A stretch of DNA of 36,709 nucleotides from Bradyrhizobium centrolobii. GTDB taxonomy: Bacteria; Pseudomonadota; Alphaproteobacteria; Rhizobiales; Xanthobacteraceae. The position numbers and the translations under genes were made by a program. The notes under the pieces are model-generated. The model saw nothing but the letters and a program-made list of their open reading frames with translations. It did no database searches and was not told where the DNA came from. Shown here one piece after another: positions 29,793 to 36,709 of this stretch (positions within the stretch are counted from its first letter, which is position 1; every line of letters starts with the position of its first letter). Location: NCBI RefSeq assembly GCF_001641635.1, contig NZ_LUUB01000118.1:103561-140269 (forward strand), written 5' to 3'.

Positions 29793-31754
29793 TCAGTCAC
29801 GGGTCAACGCCACCACGGGATCGAGGAAGGCCGCACGGCGGGCGGGGAAATAGCCAAAGGCGACGCCGATCCCGGTGGATGTCAGGAAGGCCGCCCCGAT
29901 CGAGAAGGGTGAATAGGTGACTTGAAAGCCCGGCATCGCGAGGTTGATGGCCGCGCCAAGCAGGATCGCGACGAGGATGCCCACGATGCCGGCGATGGAG
30001 GAGATCAGGGTCGCTTCCACCAGGAATTGCTGGAGGATGTCGCTGCGCCTGGCGCCGACCGCCATGCGGACGCCGATCTCGCTGATCCGCTCGGACACCG
30101 AGACCTGCATGATGTTCATCACGCCGATCCCGCCGACGATCAGGGAGATGACCGCGATCGCCGCCACGAGGAAGGCCAGGGTCTGCGTCGTGCTCGTGAT
30201 CGTGCGGCGGATGTCGTCGGTGTTGAGAATGACGAAATCCTTGGTGTTGTGGCGCTGCGTCAGCAGCGTGGTGACCGCGTCCTGCGCCAGCGCGGTCGAG
30301 ATCTCGTCACTGATCCGAAGCAGGACGCTGCGAAGCGATCGGTCGCCGGTGAACTGGGCCTGCACGGTTGTGTAGGGGAGATAGACCGACAGGTTCTGGT
30401 TCGAGCCGAACCCGCCTTGTTGCTGGGCAATGACACCGACGATGCGGCAAGGCACCTTGCCGAGCCAGATGACGCGACCGATGCCCGCGGTCTGGTCATC
30501 GGCAAAGAAGGTCTTGCGGGTATTGTCGTCGATGACGACCTGCCGTTCGATGTTGCGGACCGCGTCGGTATCGAATAGTCGGCCGCGGGCAAGCTTGGCG
30601 CCCTTGACCTGGAAGTAGCTCTCGCCGACGCCATTGACCAGCACGTTGGATTCGTTGCCGCGGTATCGGACCGTGGTGCTGGTCGAGACCGTCGGCGTGA
30701 CACCCGCGATGAAGCTTTGCCGGTCCAGGGCGCGGGCATCGTCGAGCACCAGCGTCTTGATCTTGCCGGCGCGTGCGTCGCCAAAATCCTTGCCGGGAAA
30801 GACCTCGATCGTGTTGGTGCCGAGGCTTGAGATGTCGGACAGAACCTTGCGCTGGGAGGCGTTGCCGAGCGCGACGACGGACGACACCGCGGCGATACCG
30901 ATGATGATGCCGAGCATCGTCAGGAATGCACGGAGCCGGTGCGCGGCCATCGACACCAGCGCCATCTTCGCCGCTTCCCGCAAGCGCCGCAATACGACCG
31001 ACCAGCCGAAGCCGCTGTCCCAGAACGTCCGGGATTCTCGCCGGAGAGAGTCCGGAGCTTCCGCGGCTCCGGTCCGGCGGTCGGAGACGATTTTGCCGTC
31101 GCGCAACTCGATGATGCGCGCGGCCCGCGCGGCGACATCGGTATCATGGGTGACGATGATGATCGTCCGCCCTTCATGGTGCAGTTCGGTCAATATCCTC
31201 AGGACTTCGTCGCCGCTGCGCCGGTCGAGCGCGCCGGTCGGCTCGTCGGCCAGGATGACCTCGGCGCCATTGATCAGCGCCCGCGCGATCGAGACGCGCT
31301 GCTGCTGGCCGCCGGAGAGCTGGTTCGGGCGATGTCCGCTTCGTTCGTTCACGCCGAGCCGCGCGAGAAGCTCATCTGCGCGCGTGCGACGCTCGCGGGC
31401 CTTCATCCCGGCATAGATCGCAGGAATCTCGACATTCTCGGCGGCCGTCAGGTCGCCGAGAAGATGATAGCGCTGGAAAATGAAGCCGAAATGCTCGCGG
31501 CGCAGCGCCGCCAGCGCGTCCGCGTCGAGCTCGGAGAGGTTCCTGCCGGCAACGCGATAGGAGCCGGACGTCGGGCGATCCAGGCAGCCGAGGATGTTGA
31601 GGAGCGTCGATTTGCCCGAACCGGACGAGCCGATGATTGCGACCATCTCGCCCGGCTGGATGCTCAACGAGGCGTCGTCGAGTGCGACCACCGTGGTGTC
31701 GCCGGCCGCAAACTCCCGCCGGACAGCGTCGAGCGCAATGATCGGATCGGTCAT
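29793..31754 (-). CDS. macB: MacB-type ABC transporter, ATPase and permease in one chain
   Basis: 653 residues from ATG 31754 (MTDPIIALDAVRREF); the frame is open upstream but would overlap macA. The N-terminal ATPase has Walker A GSSGSGKST, signature LSGGQQQRV and Walker B VILADEPTGALD. The permease half has one helix at about 280, the large periplasmic MacB_PCD domain, then three C-terminal helices; ARRSDILQQFLVEATLISSI is the FtsX-like core. Length matches E. coli MacB (648). MacB does not pump through the membrane itself but drives periplasmic cargo (macrolides, enterotoxin, lipopeptides, protoporphyrin) out through the partner adaptor and channel by mechanical gating. The stop of macA lies a base from this start. 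Confidence 0.93.
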   Translation of the reverse strand: MTDPIIALDAVRREFAAGDTTVVALDDASLSIQPGEMVAIIGSSGSGKSTLLNILGCLDRPTSGSYRVAGRNLSELDADALAALRREHFGFIFQRYHLLGDLTAAENVEIPAIYAGMKARERRTRADELLARLGVNERSGHRPNQLSGGQQQRVSIARALINGAEVILADEPTGALDRRSGDEVLRILTELHHEGRTIIIVTHDTDVAARAARIIELRDGKIVSDRRTGAAEAPDSLRRESRTFWDSGFGWSVVLRRLREAAKMALVSMAAHRLRAFLTMLGIIIGIAAVSSVVALGNASQRKVLSDISSLGTNTIEVFPGKDFGDARAGKIKTLVLDDARALDRQSFIAGVTPTVSTSTTVRYRGNESNVLVNGVGESYFQVKGAKLARGRLFDTDAVRNIERQVVIDDNTRKTFFADDQTAGIGRVIWLGKVPCRIVGVIAQQQGGFGSNQNLSVYLPYTTVQAQFTGDRSLRSVLLRISDEISTALAQDAVTTLLTQRHNTKDFVILNTDDIRRTITSTTQTLAFLVAAIAVISLIVGGIGVMNIMQVSVSERISEIGVRMAVGARRSDILQQFLVEATLISSIAGIVGILVAILLGAAINLAMPGFQVTYSPFSIGAAFLTSTGIGVAFGYFPARRAAFLDPVVALTRD

Positions 31755-31755
31755 G

Positions 31756-32982
31756 CTAGGGCCCCATCGGCGGGCCCGGCATTCCCCGCGATGCCGTCTG
31801 CTTCTCGTTGGCTTCTCCGGTGACGACCCGTTCGCCGTCGTCCAGGCCGGATCTGATCTCGACAGTGGTGCGATCGCTGAGACCGGTCTTGACCTCACGT
31901 TCATGAATATCCCCGGACGCGCCTAGGACGCGGACGGTGCTGCGGCCATCGGACCGTCGCGTTACCGCAAGCGCGGGAACGGTCTTCACGTGGCTGGCCT
32001 CGCCGGTGACGATGTGCACCTCGGCTGTCATGTAGGTCCGCAGCGAGAGATCGGGGTTCGGCACCTTGAACACGCCGATGTAGTAGATCGCCGTGCTGCT
32101 GGAGCTCGATGAAGTCGTGCTCGAGGTCGACGTGGTCGTCGAGGAGAAGCTCGCGTCGTTCTTGATGGACTCGGGCGCCGGCTCGATCTGCTCGAGGTGT
32201 GCCTCGTAGCGATGGTCCTGGTCGCCCAAAATGGTGAAGTAGAGCGGTTGTCCCGCCCTGGCCTTGACGATGTCGGCTTCGGAGATTTCCGCCCGGACCG
32301 TCATTGTGTCGAGCTGGCCGAGCACGACGATGGTCGGTGCGGACTGGACGGCGTTGACCGTCTGGCCCTCCTGCACCACGGTAGCCAGGACCGTGCCGTC
32401 GATCGGGGCGGTGATGCGGGTGTATTCGAGGTTCACCCTGGCCGTCTCCACGCTTGCTTCGGCGCCGACGATCAACGCCTCCAGCGCGGCGATCTGGGCG
32501 CGGGTCTGGCGTACAGTCGCCTCAGCGCTGTCGAAATCGCCACGCGAGGTCGCACGCTGCGCAAAGGTCGCCTGTTGGCGCGCCAGGTTCGCCTCGGCAA
32601 GCGTAAGCGTCGCCTCCTTCTCGAGCTTCTGTGCCCGGTAGTTCTTCAGCGACGCTTCGGAGTTGCGCAGGTCGTTCTGCTTGGTGACGGGATCGATCTG
32701 GGCGATGACGTCGCCGGCCTTGACGGTGTCGCCGACCTTGACGTTGAGCGCCGTGATCCGGCCGGAGACCTGCGCACCCACGGCCGTCAGCCGCGCCGGC
32801 TTGAGCGTGCCGCTCGCGAGCACCTCTTCGCGTAGGTCGCCCATCGTGACCGGCACGGTGATGTAGGATTGGATCTTGCCTGACGTTCCCGGAAAGTGCG
32901 CGGCCGCGACGACCCCGGTCACTGCGGCGGCAAGCAGCGCGGCGATGATCCGCAGGCGCTTTGCTGTGATGAGGCCGGTCAT
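31756..32982 (-). CDS. macA: MacA-type periplasmic adaptor (membrane fusion protein)
   Basis: 408 residues from ATG 32982, which overlaps the stop of the outer-membrane channel gene (ATGA); a start 15 bases earlier is less likely. An N-terminal helix (LRIIAALLAAAVTGVVAAA) anchors it. Lipoyl halves (EEVLASGTLKPARLTAVGAQ and EYTRITAPIDGTVLATVVQE) flank a coiled-coil hairpin of about 100 residues, and the barrel domain follows. An uncommon stretch of almost pure Ser/Thr (residues about 278-297) interrupts the barrel domain just before AIYYIGVFKVPNPD; nearly all MacA proteins lack so long a linker. The C-terminus ends in a Gly/Pro-rich tail. It joins MacB to the outer-membrane channel. Confidence 0.92.
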   Translation of the reverse strand: MTGLITAKRLRIIAALLAAAVTGVVAAAHFPGTSGKIQSYITVPVTMGDLREEVLASGTLKPARLTAVGAQVSGRITALNVKVGDTVKAGDVIAQIDPVTKQNDLRNSEASLKNYRAQKLEKEATLTLAEANLARQQATFAQRATSRGDFDSAEATVRQTRAQIAALEALIVGAEASVETARVNLEYTRITAPIDGTVLATVVQEGQTVNAVQSAPTIVVLGQLDTMTVRAEISEADIVKARAGQPLYFTILGDQDHRYEAHLEQIEPAPESIKNDASFSSTTTSTSSTTSSSSSSTAIYYIGVFKVPNPDLSLRTYMTAEVHIVTGEASHVKTVPALAVTRRSDGRSTVRVLGASGDIHEREVKTGLSDRTTVEIRSGLDDGERVVTGEANEKQTASRGMPGPPMGP

Positions 32983-34541
32983 TTGAGCGCCTGCCACAGG
33001 TGAGGTTCCGTGTTCTGATCCACGATGATCGGCGTGGACACGTCGATCGGATCGACCCAGCCACCGCCGAGCGCCTTCGCCAGCGCGATGTAGTCCTTGG
33101 CGGCCGACACCTTGCTTTGAATGAGGGAGTCCTCCGCCGAATAGAGCGAACGCTCGGCGTCGAGCACGTCGATGAAGCTCGCGCTGCCGCTCTCGAACAG
33201 CGACCGCGACAGCCGCGCGGCTTCCCGGTAGTTCTTCGCCGCCTCGGCGAGTTTGGTCGCACGTATGCGTTCGCGCGAGAGCGAGACCAGCGCGTTCTCG
33301 ACGTCCTCGATCGCGGTCAGCAGCGTTGCGTGGAAGGTGGCGAATGCCTGATCCCGTTGTGCTTCCGCGACCCTGACCGCCGCATGCCGCTTGCCCGCAT
33401 CGAACACTGGTACCGTGATCGAAGGCCCGACCGACCAGCTGATGCTGGAGTATTTGGCGAGATCGCCGGCGCTCAGGGCGGAGGTTCCCACCGAGCCCGT
33501 CAATGAGACGGCGGGGTATCGGTCGGCCTCGGCCTGACCGATCTTGGCCGTTGCCTGCGCAAGCTTGCGTTCGGCGCTCGCCACGTCGGGACGGTTGGTG
33601 AGGAGGTCGGCCGGTATACCCGCCGGCAATGGCATGCGCAGTGCAGGCACCGGCGCTGAATGCGCGAGCATGGAGGCGACGCCGTCAGGCGGACGGCCGA
33701 GCAAGATTCCGAGCCGGTGGATGTCGGCCGCGAGCGCGGCCTGATAGGTTGGAATGTTCGCTTCCGTGCTCGCCGCCTGAGCGGTCGCTTTCGCGACGTC
33801 CACGGCGGTGGCGCTGCCTGCTTCGTACTTTGAGCGGGTGAGCCGCTCGGTGTCGCGCTGCGAGGCCGCGGTCCGCTCCGCCAGCGCGATCCGGGCCTGA
33901 TAGCCGCGGGCCTCAACGTAGTAGGCGGCGACGTCGCCGATGAGGGTGACGAGGCTGTCTCGCAGGTTTTCTTCGGCCGATTGCTCGGCGCGCAGCGCCG
34001 CCTCGATGCTGCGCTGCGTGCCGCCGAACAAATCGAGCTCCCAGCTCGAATCGAAGCTTGCCTGGTGAAGCGCGTACGCCGCGCTGTCGACGAGGACCGA
34101 GGAAGAGCCGGCGCTCGTCTTGTTGTTCGTCACCGAGGCCGTGCCGCTGACCGAGGGGAGGAGCCCGACAGTTGTCTGTTGCAGCGTCGCGCGCGCCTCG
34201 CGCACCACGGCTTTCGCCTTCGCGACGCTCGGGTTCGCCTCGGCGGCCTGTTCGATGAGCCGGCTGAGCAGGGGATCGCGCAGGCGCAGCCACCAGCGAT
34301 CCAGCCGTCCGGCGTCGTGCTGGGAGGCGGCCTTGCTGCCCCAATGCGAAGGCATGTTCAGCTTGGGCGGGCCGGCATAGTCCGGACCGACCGCGCAGCC
34401 GGTCAATAGGCCGACGACCATCAGCATGAGGCAGATTGATCCAACACGCGGCAGGATGGGGCCGAACTGGCAGGGCGTCCGATGATCGCTTTCCTTTGCA
34501 AGTGCCGGGGGGACGGCAGCGAATAAGTTTGATGGCATCAA
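32979..34541 (-). CDS. Outer-membrane efflux channel lipoprotein (NodT family, TolC-like)
   Basis: 520 residues as called from the first ATG, but the lipobox LLTGC has its Cys at 49, which makes a long n-region; a start nearer 34427 (MLMVVGLLTGC) is possible though without a clear ribosome-binding site. The mature part carries two outer-membrane efflux repeats: GPDYAGPP, LLSRLIEQAAEANPSVAKAK and, in the second, PVLRMPLPAGIPADLLTNRP-like RPDVASAERKLAQATAKIG. This is the NodT subfamily, common in alphaproteobacteria, forming the trimeric outer-membrane tunnel. It is the first gene of the leftward operon; macA starts in its stop codon. The substrate is not readable. Confidence 0.9.
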   Translation of the reverse strand: MMPSNLFAAVPPALAKESDHRTPCQFGPILPRVGSICLMLMVVGLLTGCAVGPDYAGPPKLNMPSHWGSKAASQHDAGRLDRWWLRLRDPLLSRLIEQAAEANPSVAKAKAVVREARATLQQTTVGLLPSVSGTASVTNNKTSAGSSSVLVDSAAYALHQASFDSSWELDLFGGTQRSIEAALRAEQSAEENLRDSLVTLIGDVAAYYVEARGYQARIALAERTAASQRDTERLTRSKYEAGSATAVDVAKATAQAASTEANIPTYQAALAADIHRLGILLGRPPDGVASMLAHSAPVPALRMPLPAGIPADLLTNRPDVASAERKLAQATAKIGQAEADRYPAVSLTGSVGTSALSAGDLAKYSSISWSVGPSITVPVFDAGKRHAAVRVAEAQRDQAFATFHATLLTAIEDVENALVSLSRERIRATKLAEAAKNYREAARLSRSLFESGSASFIDVLDAERSLYSAEDSLIQSKVSAAKDYIALAKALGGGWVDPIDVSTPIIVDQNTEPHLWQALK

Positions 34542-34745
34542 CTCGACTGAAATCCGTTGGCCTGGCCCTGCATGAGGAGCGAAGCGCTGGTTGTGCTCCC
34601 AGGGGAGCCGGCCGCGCTGCGAGCCAGGCCGCCGTCACTAGCCGGGCGATCGTGGCGTTTCGGCAGGCGGAATGTTGCTGAGTGTAAACAGATGTTGCCC
34701 GGCGTCTCGGCGTTCGAAAGGGCCGGGAAGATCATGGCAGGCCGC

Positions 34746-35111
34746 CTACCAGGGCGGCGGGATTCTCTGTGCAAATCCGCCGAGATCCGAGGCGGGGCTC
34801 AGCGGCTGGCGATCGAGCGGCCGGTTGTTGTTCTCGCGGGCGAACGATGCGCCCGGCGGAAACGCATAGTCGCTGAACTTGCGCTCACCTGGGAGCACTT
34901 CGGTCCCTCCATCCAGCCATGAACGCTTGCTGACATAGATGCGCGTATGCGGACCCGACGGATAGGAGCGATTGGGGCCGCGTGGACCATAGTCGTAGAC
35001 GGCGCCCTGTGATTGTTCTCGATCGCGCTTGCTGGCCGTATCGGCGCTGCAAGTCACTGTCGAGGCGAGGATGGCGATTAGAACCATTCTGATCGTGACA
35101 AACGAATTCAT
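34746..35111 (-). CDS. Small secreted protein of unknown function
   Basis: 121 residues from ATG 35111 (MNSFVTIRMVLIAILASTVT); an upstream ATG at 35135 adds 8 residues. A signal peptide ends near TCSADTAS; a Cys lies close to the cleavage site, but the lipobox is poor. The mature chain is hydrophilic and rich in Arg/Gly/Pro/Tyr: YDYGPRGPNRSYPSGPHTR, then SKRSWLDGGTEVLPGERKFS and DYAFPPG. I recognise this pattern from other Bradyrhizobium genomes but no function is known. A hairpin of at least 8 bp precedes the start (35138-35164), and the end overlaps a short GC hairpin (34741-34758). It is monocistronic, divergent from the BamA gene. Confidence 0.75.
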   Translation of the reverse strand: MNSFVTIRMVLIAILASTVTCSADTASKRDREQSQGAVYDYGPRGPNRSYPSGPHTRIYVSKRSWLDGGTEVLPGERKFSDYAFPPGASFARENNNRPLDRQPLSPASDLGGFAQRIPPPW

Positions 35112-35423
35112 CGGCGTGCGTCCCATGCAGGTCATCAGATGCCGATGCCTCTCGCATCGGCTTCAGCACGGGTAAAGAATTCACTTTTTGCGCGATGTTG
35201 CTGAACGCGTGCGCCTGCTCACGCGTGCACGATTGCCGCGATGCCGGATTGATCCGGGCGCAAGGTGTTCGTGCGGGTCAGAGCGAATGCTCCGCTCTGC
35301 GCACTGGACACGAGCGATCGCCGGATCAAATTCAATCACCGGAAACAATGCGGCAACTTTGAAGCCACACCACGGCCACAGCTTTCCCGTTTCAGAGCAA
35401 GTCATCTGGACTTGAGGTGTGGA
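35112..35423. other. Divergent intergenic region upstream of the BamA-type gene
   Basis: These 312 bases hold two hairpins (35138-35164 and 35280-35298) and no open frame with family resemblance. Promoters for the leftward secreted-protein gene and the rightward BamA-type gene should lie here. I see no clear -35/-10 pair. The stretch 35341-35423 immediately upstream of BamA is AT-richer than the surroundings. Confidence 0.4.
35138..35164 (-). promoter_or_regulatory. Stable hairpin in the leader of the small secreted-protein gene
   Basis: GCCGATGC (35141-35148) and GCATCGGC (35154-35161) are perfect 8-bp complementary arms around CTCTC; with one mismatch the stem extends by two more pairs to 35138-35164. 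No T-run follows on either strand, so it is not a standard terminator. It lies about 27 bases upstream of the start at 35111, in the expected leader, and might control translation or mRNA stability. Confidence 0.5.
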
Positions 35424-36709
35424 ATGTCTGTTTGGCGAGCCTGGTTGATTGCGGTCGCGATGTACGGCGTATCGATTGCAGCTTCGTTACCCGTCGTATT
35501 GTCGCCGCAGCCGGCCACCGCGCAGGCGGCGGATATGATCGTGGTCGAGGGCAATCGCCGTGTGGAGGCCGACACGGTCCGCTCTTATTTCAGGCCCGCT
35601 GGGCGCTTCGACCAGCCGGCCATCGACGACGCGCTCAAGGCGTTGATCGAAACAGGTCTGTTTCAGGATGTGAAGATCAACCGCGCCGGCGGTCGCATCG
35701 TGGTCTCCGTGGTCGAAAGCCCGGTGATCGGCCGCATTGCCTTTGAGGGCAACAAGAAGATCAAGGACGAGCAGCTGACCGCCGAGGTCCAGTCCAAGGC
35801 GCGCGGCACGTTCTCCCGCGCCATGGTGCAGTCCGATACGCTGCGCATTGCCGAGATCTATCGCCGCTCGGGCCGCTACGACGTGCGTGTCACGCCCGAG
35901 ATCATCGAGCAGCCGAACAATCGCGTCGACCTCATCTTCACGATCGACGAGGGCGCCAAGACCGGCGTCAAATCAGTCGAGTTCATCGGCAATAGCGCCT
36001 TCTCGGCCTCGCGCCTGCGCGACGTGATCAAGACGCACGAGAGCAATCTGCTCAGCTTCCTCGGCAACAACGACATCTATGATCCCGATCGGGTCGAAGC
36101 TGATCGCGACCTGATCCGGCGTTTCTATCTCAAGCACGGCTTTGCCGATGCGCAGGTCGTGGCTGCGCTCACCGAGTACGATCCGGAGAGGAAGGGCTTC
36201 CTCGTCACCTTCAAGATCGAGGAAGGCCAGCAGTACCGCATCGGCTCGATCGATTTCCGCTCCAGCATTCCCAATTTTGACGCGAGTTCGATGCGCTCTT
36301 ACTCGCGCGTCAGTATCGGATCGCTCTACAACGTCGAATCGGTCGAGAAGTCGGTCGAGGAGATGCAGATCGAGGCCTCGCGCCGCGGCTATGCCTTCGC
36401 CGTGGTCCGCCCGGGCGGCGACCGCAACTTCGAGGCGCACACTGTAGCCATCGTCTTCAACATCGACGAAGGGCCGCGCACCTATATCGAACGTATCAAC
36501 ATCCGTGGCAACACCCGCACGCGCGACTATGTGATCCGGCGCGAGTTCGACATCTCCGAGGGTGACGCCTACAACCGCGCGCTGGTCGATCGCGCCGAGC
36601 GCCGCCTGAAGAACCTCGACTTCTTCAAGAGCGTCAAGATCTCCACGGAGCCCGGCTCCTCAAGCGACCGCGTGGTCCTGATCGTCGATCTCGAGGAGAA
36701 GTCGACCGG
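35424..36709 (+). CDS. bamA: BamA-type outer-membrane protein assembly factor, N-terminal part (cut by window edge)
   Basis: 428 codons are visible before the right edge. A signal peptide (WRAWLIAVAMYGVSIAASL) is cleaved near ATAQA-AD. A series of POTRA domains follows: DMIVVEGNRRVEADTVRSYF, then PVIGRIAFEGNKKIKDEQLT, GVKSVEFIGNSAFSASRLRD, a fourth with QQYRIGSIDF and a fifth with YIERINIRGNTRTRDYVIRR. Five POTRAs is the number expected in BamA; the beta-barrel should follow to the right. BamA folds and inserts outer-membrane beta-barrel proteins. In alphaproteobacteria the housekeeping bamA usually follows rseP and precedes lpxD; here the upstream neighbours are a small secreted-protein gene and an efflux operon, so this may be a second copy. 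A weak GTGTGGA precedes the ATG. Confidence 0.9.
   Translation, partial: MSVWRAWLIAVAMYGVSIAASLPVVLSPQPATAQAADMIVVEGNRRVEADTVRSYFRPAGRFDQPAIDDALKALIETGLFQDVKINRAGGRIVVSVVESPVIGRIAFEGNKKIKDEQLTAEVQSKARGTFSRAMVQSDTLRIAEIYRRSGRYDVRVTPEIIEQPNNRVDLIFTIDEGAKTGVKSVEFIGNSAFSASRLRDVIKTHESNLLSFLGNNDIYDPDRVEADRDLIRRFYLKHGFADAQVVAALTEYDPERKGFLVTFKIEEGQQYRIGSIDFRSSIPNFDASSMRSYSRVSIGSLYNVESVEKSVEEMQIEASRRGYAFAVVRPGGDRNFEAHTVAIVFNIDEGPRTYIERINIRGNTRTRDYVIRREFDISEGDAYNRALVDRAERRLKNLDFFKSVKISTEPGSSSDRVVLIVDLEEKST

Noticed and set aside
34741..34758. GCCGCC/GGCGGC hairpin at the end of the small secreted-protein gene as a terminator
   Set aside because: A 6-bp GC stem overlapping the stop codon but without any T-run in the leftward direction; common by chance in DNA of this composition.
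35280..35298. AGAGCG/CGCTCT hairpin upstream of the BamA-type gene as a control site
   Set aside because: A 6-bp stem with a 7-base loop is weak, and nothing ties it to a promoter or start; noted only.
1..36709. Search for CRISPR arrays, tRNA, rRNA, transposases and phage genes
   Set aside because: No regularly spaced repeats, no clover-leaf candidates and no transposase or integrase motifs were seen by eye; a covariance-model scan would be more sensitive.

Overview
The window is GC-rich DNA of alphaproteobacterial character, most likely Bradyrhizobium or a close relative. The basis is codon usage, the style of the small secreted proteins at 1854-2210 and 34746-35111, and the load of ABC uptake, flavoenzyme and cytochrome genes. 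I saw no tRNA, rRNA, CRISPR array, transposase or phage gene. The region reads as chromosomal accessory and catabolic DNA, with two gene remnants and one probable nonsense-interrupted small gene.

Layout. (A) 1-3924: the end of an ABC-2 permease/HlyD export operon, a small secreted protein, the C-terminal scrap of an enoyl-CoA hydratase gene, and a ThrE-type amino-acid exporter. (B) 4084-16948: a divergent catabolic locus. Leftward run a GntR/FCD regulator, a luciferase-like (LLM) flavin oxidoreductase, a PuuE/NodB-type cyclic-amide hydrolase and a two-domain VOC protein. Rightward run a zinc alcohol dehydrogenase, a truncated DapA-family remnant, a cupin, a quinone reductase, a complete branched-chain-amino-acid-type ABC importer (permeases, ATPases, binding protein), a 3-hydroxyisobutyrate-dehydrogenase-like enzyme and a DUF1330 protein. 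The divergent intergenic region carries a cluster of ACCAAT/ATTGGT hexamers, good candidate operators for the GntR protein.

(C) 17453-27120: the most unusual part, a tight six-gene operon. It encodes an Old Yellow Enzyme-type flavoprotein with a trimethylamine-dehydrogenase-like four-Cys site, three membrane-anchored proteins with two CxxCH haem sites each (RoxA/MauG-like), a four-helix membrane protein between two of them, and a GMC flavin oxidoreductase. I infer an undescribed oxidation system passing electrons from a hydrophobic or unusual substrate to membrane-bound diheme cytochromes; its substrate cannot be read from sequence.

(D) 27193-34541: an amber-interrupted small secreted-protein gene, then a leftward operon of outer-membrane channel, MacA, MacB, OmpR-type response regulator and histidine kinase, i.e. 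a complete tripartite pump with its own sensor. (E) 34746-36709: a small secreted protein and the first two thirds or so of a BamA-type outer-membrane assembly protein that runs off the right edge, outside the usual rseP-bamA-lpxD setting.
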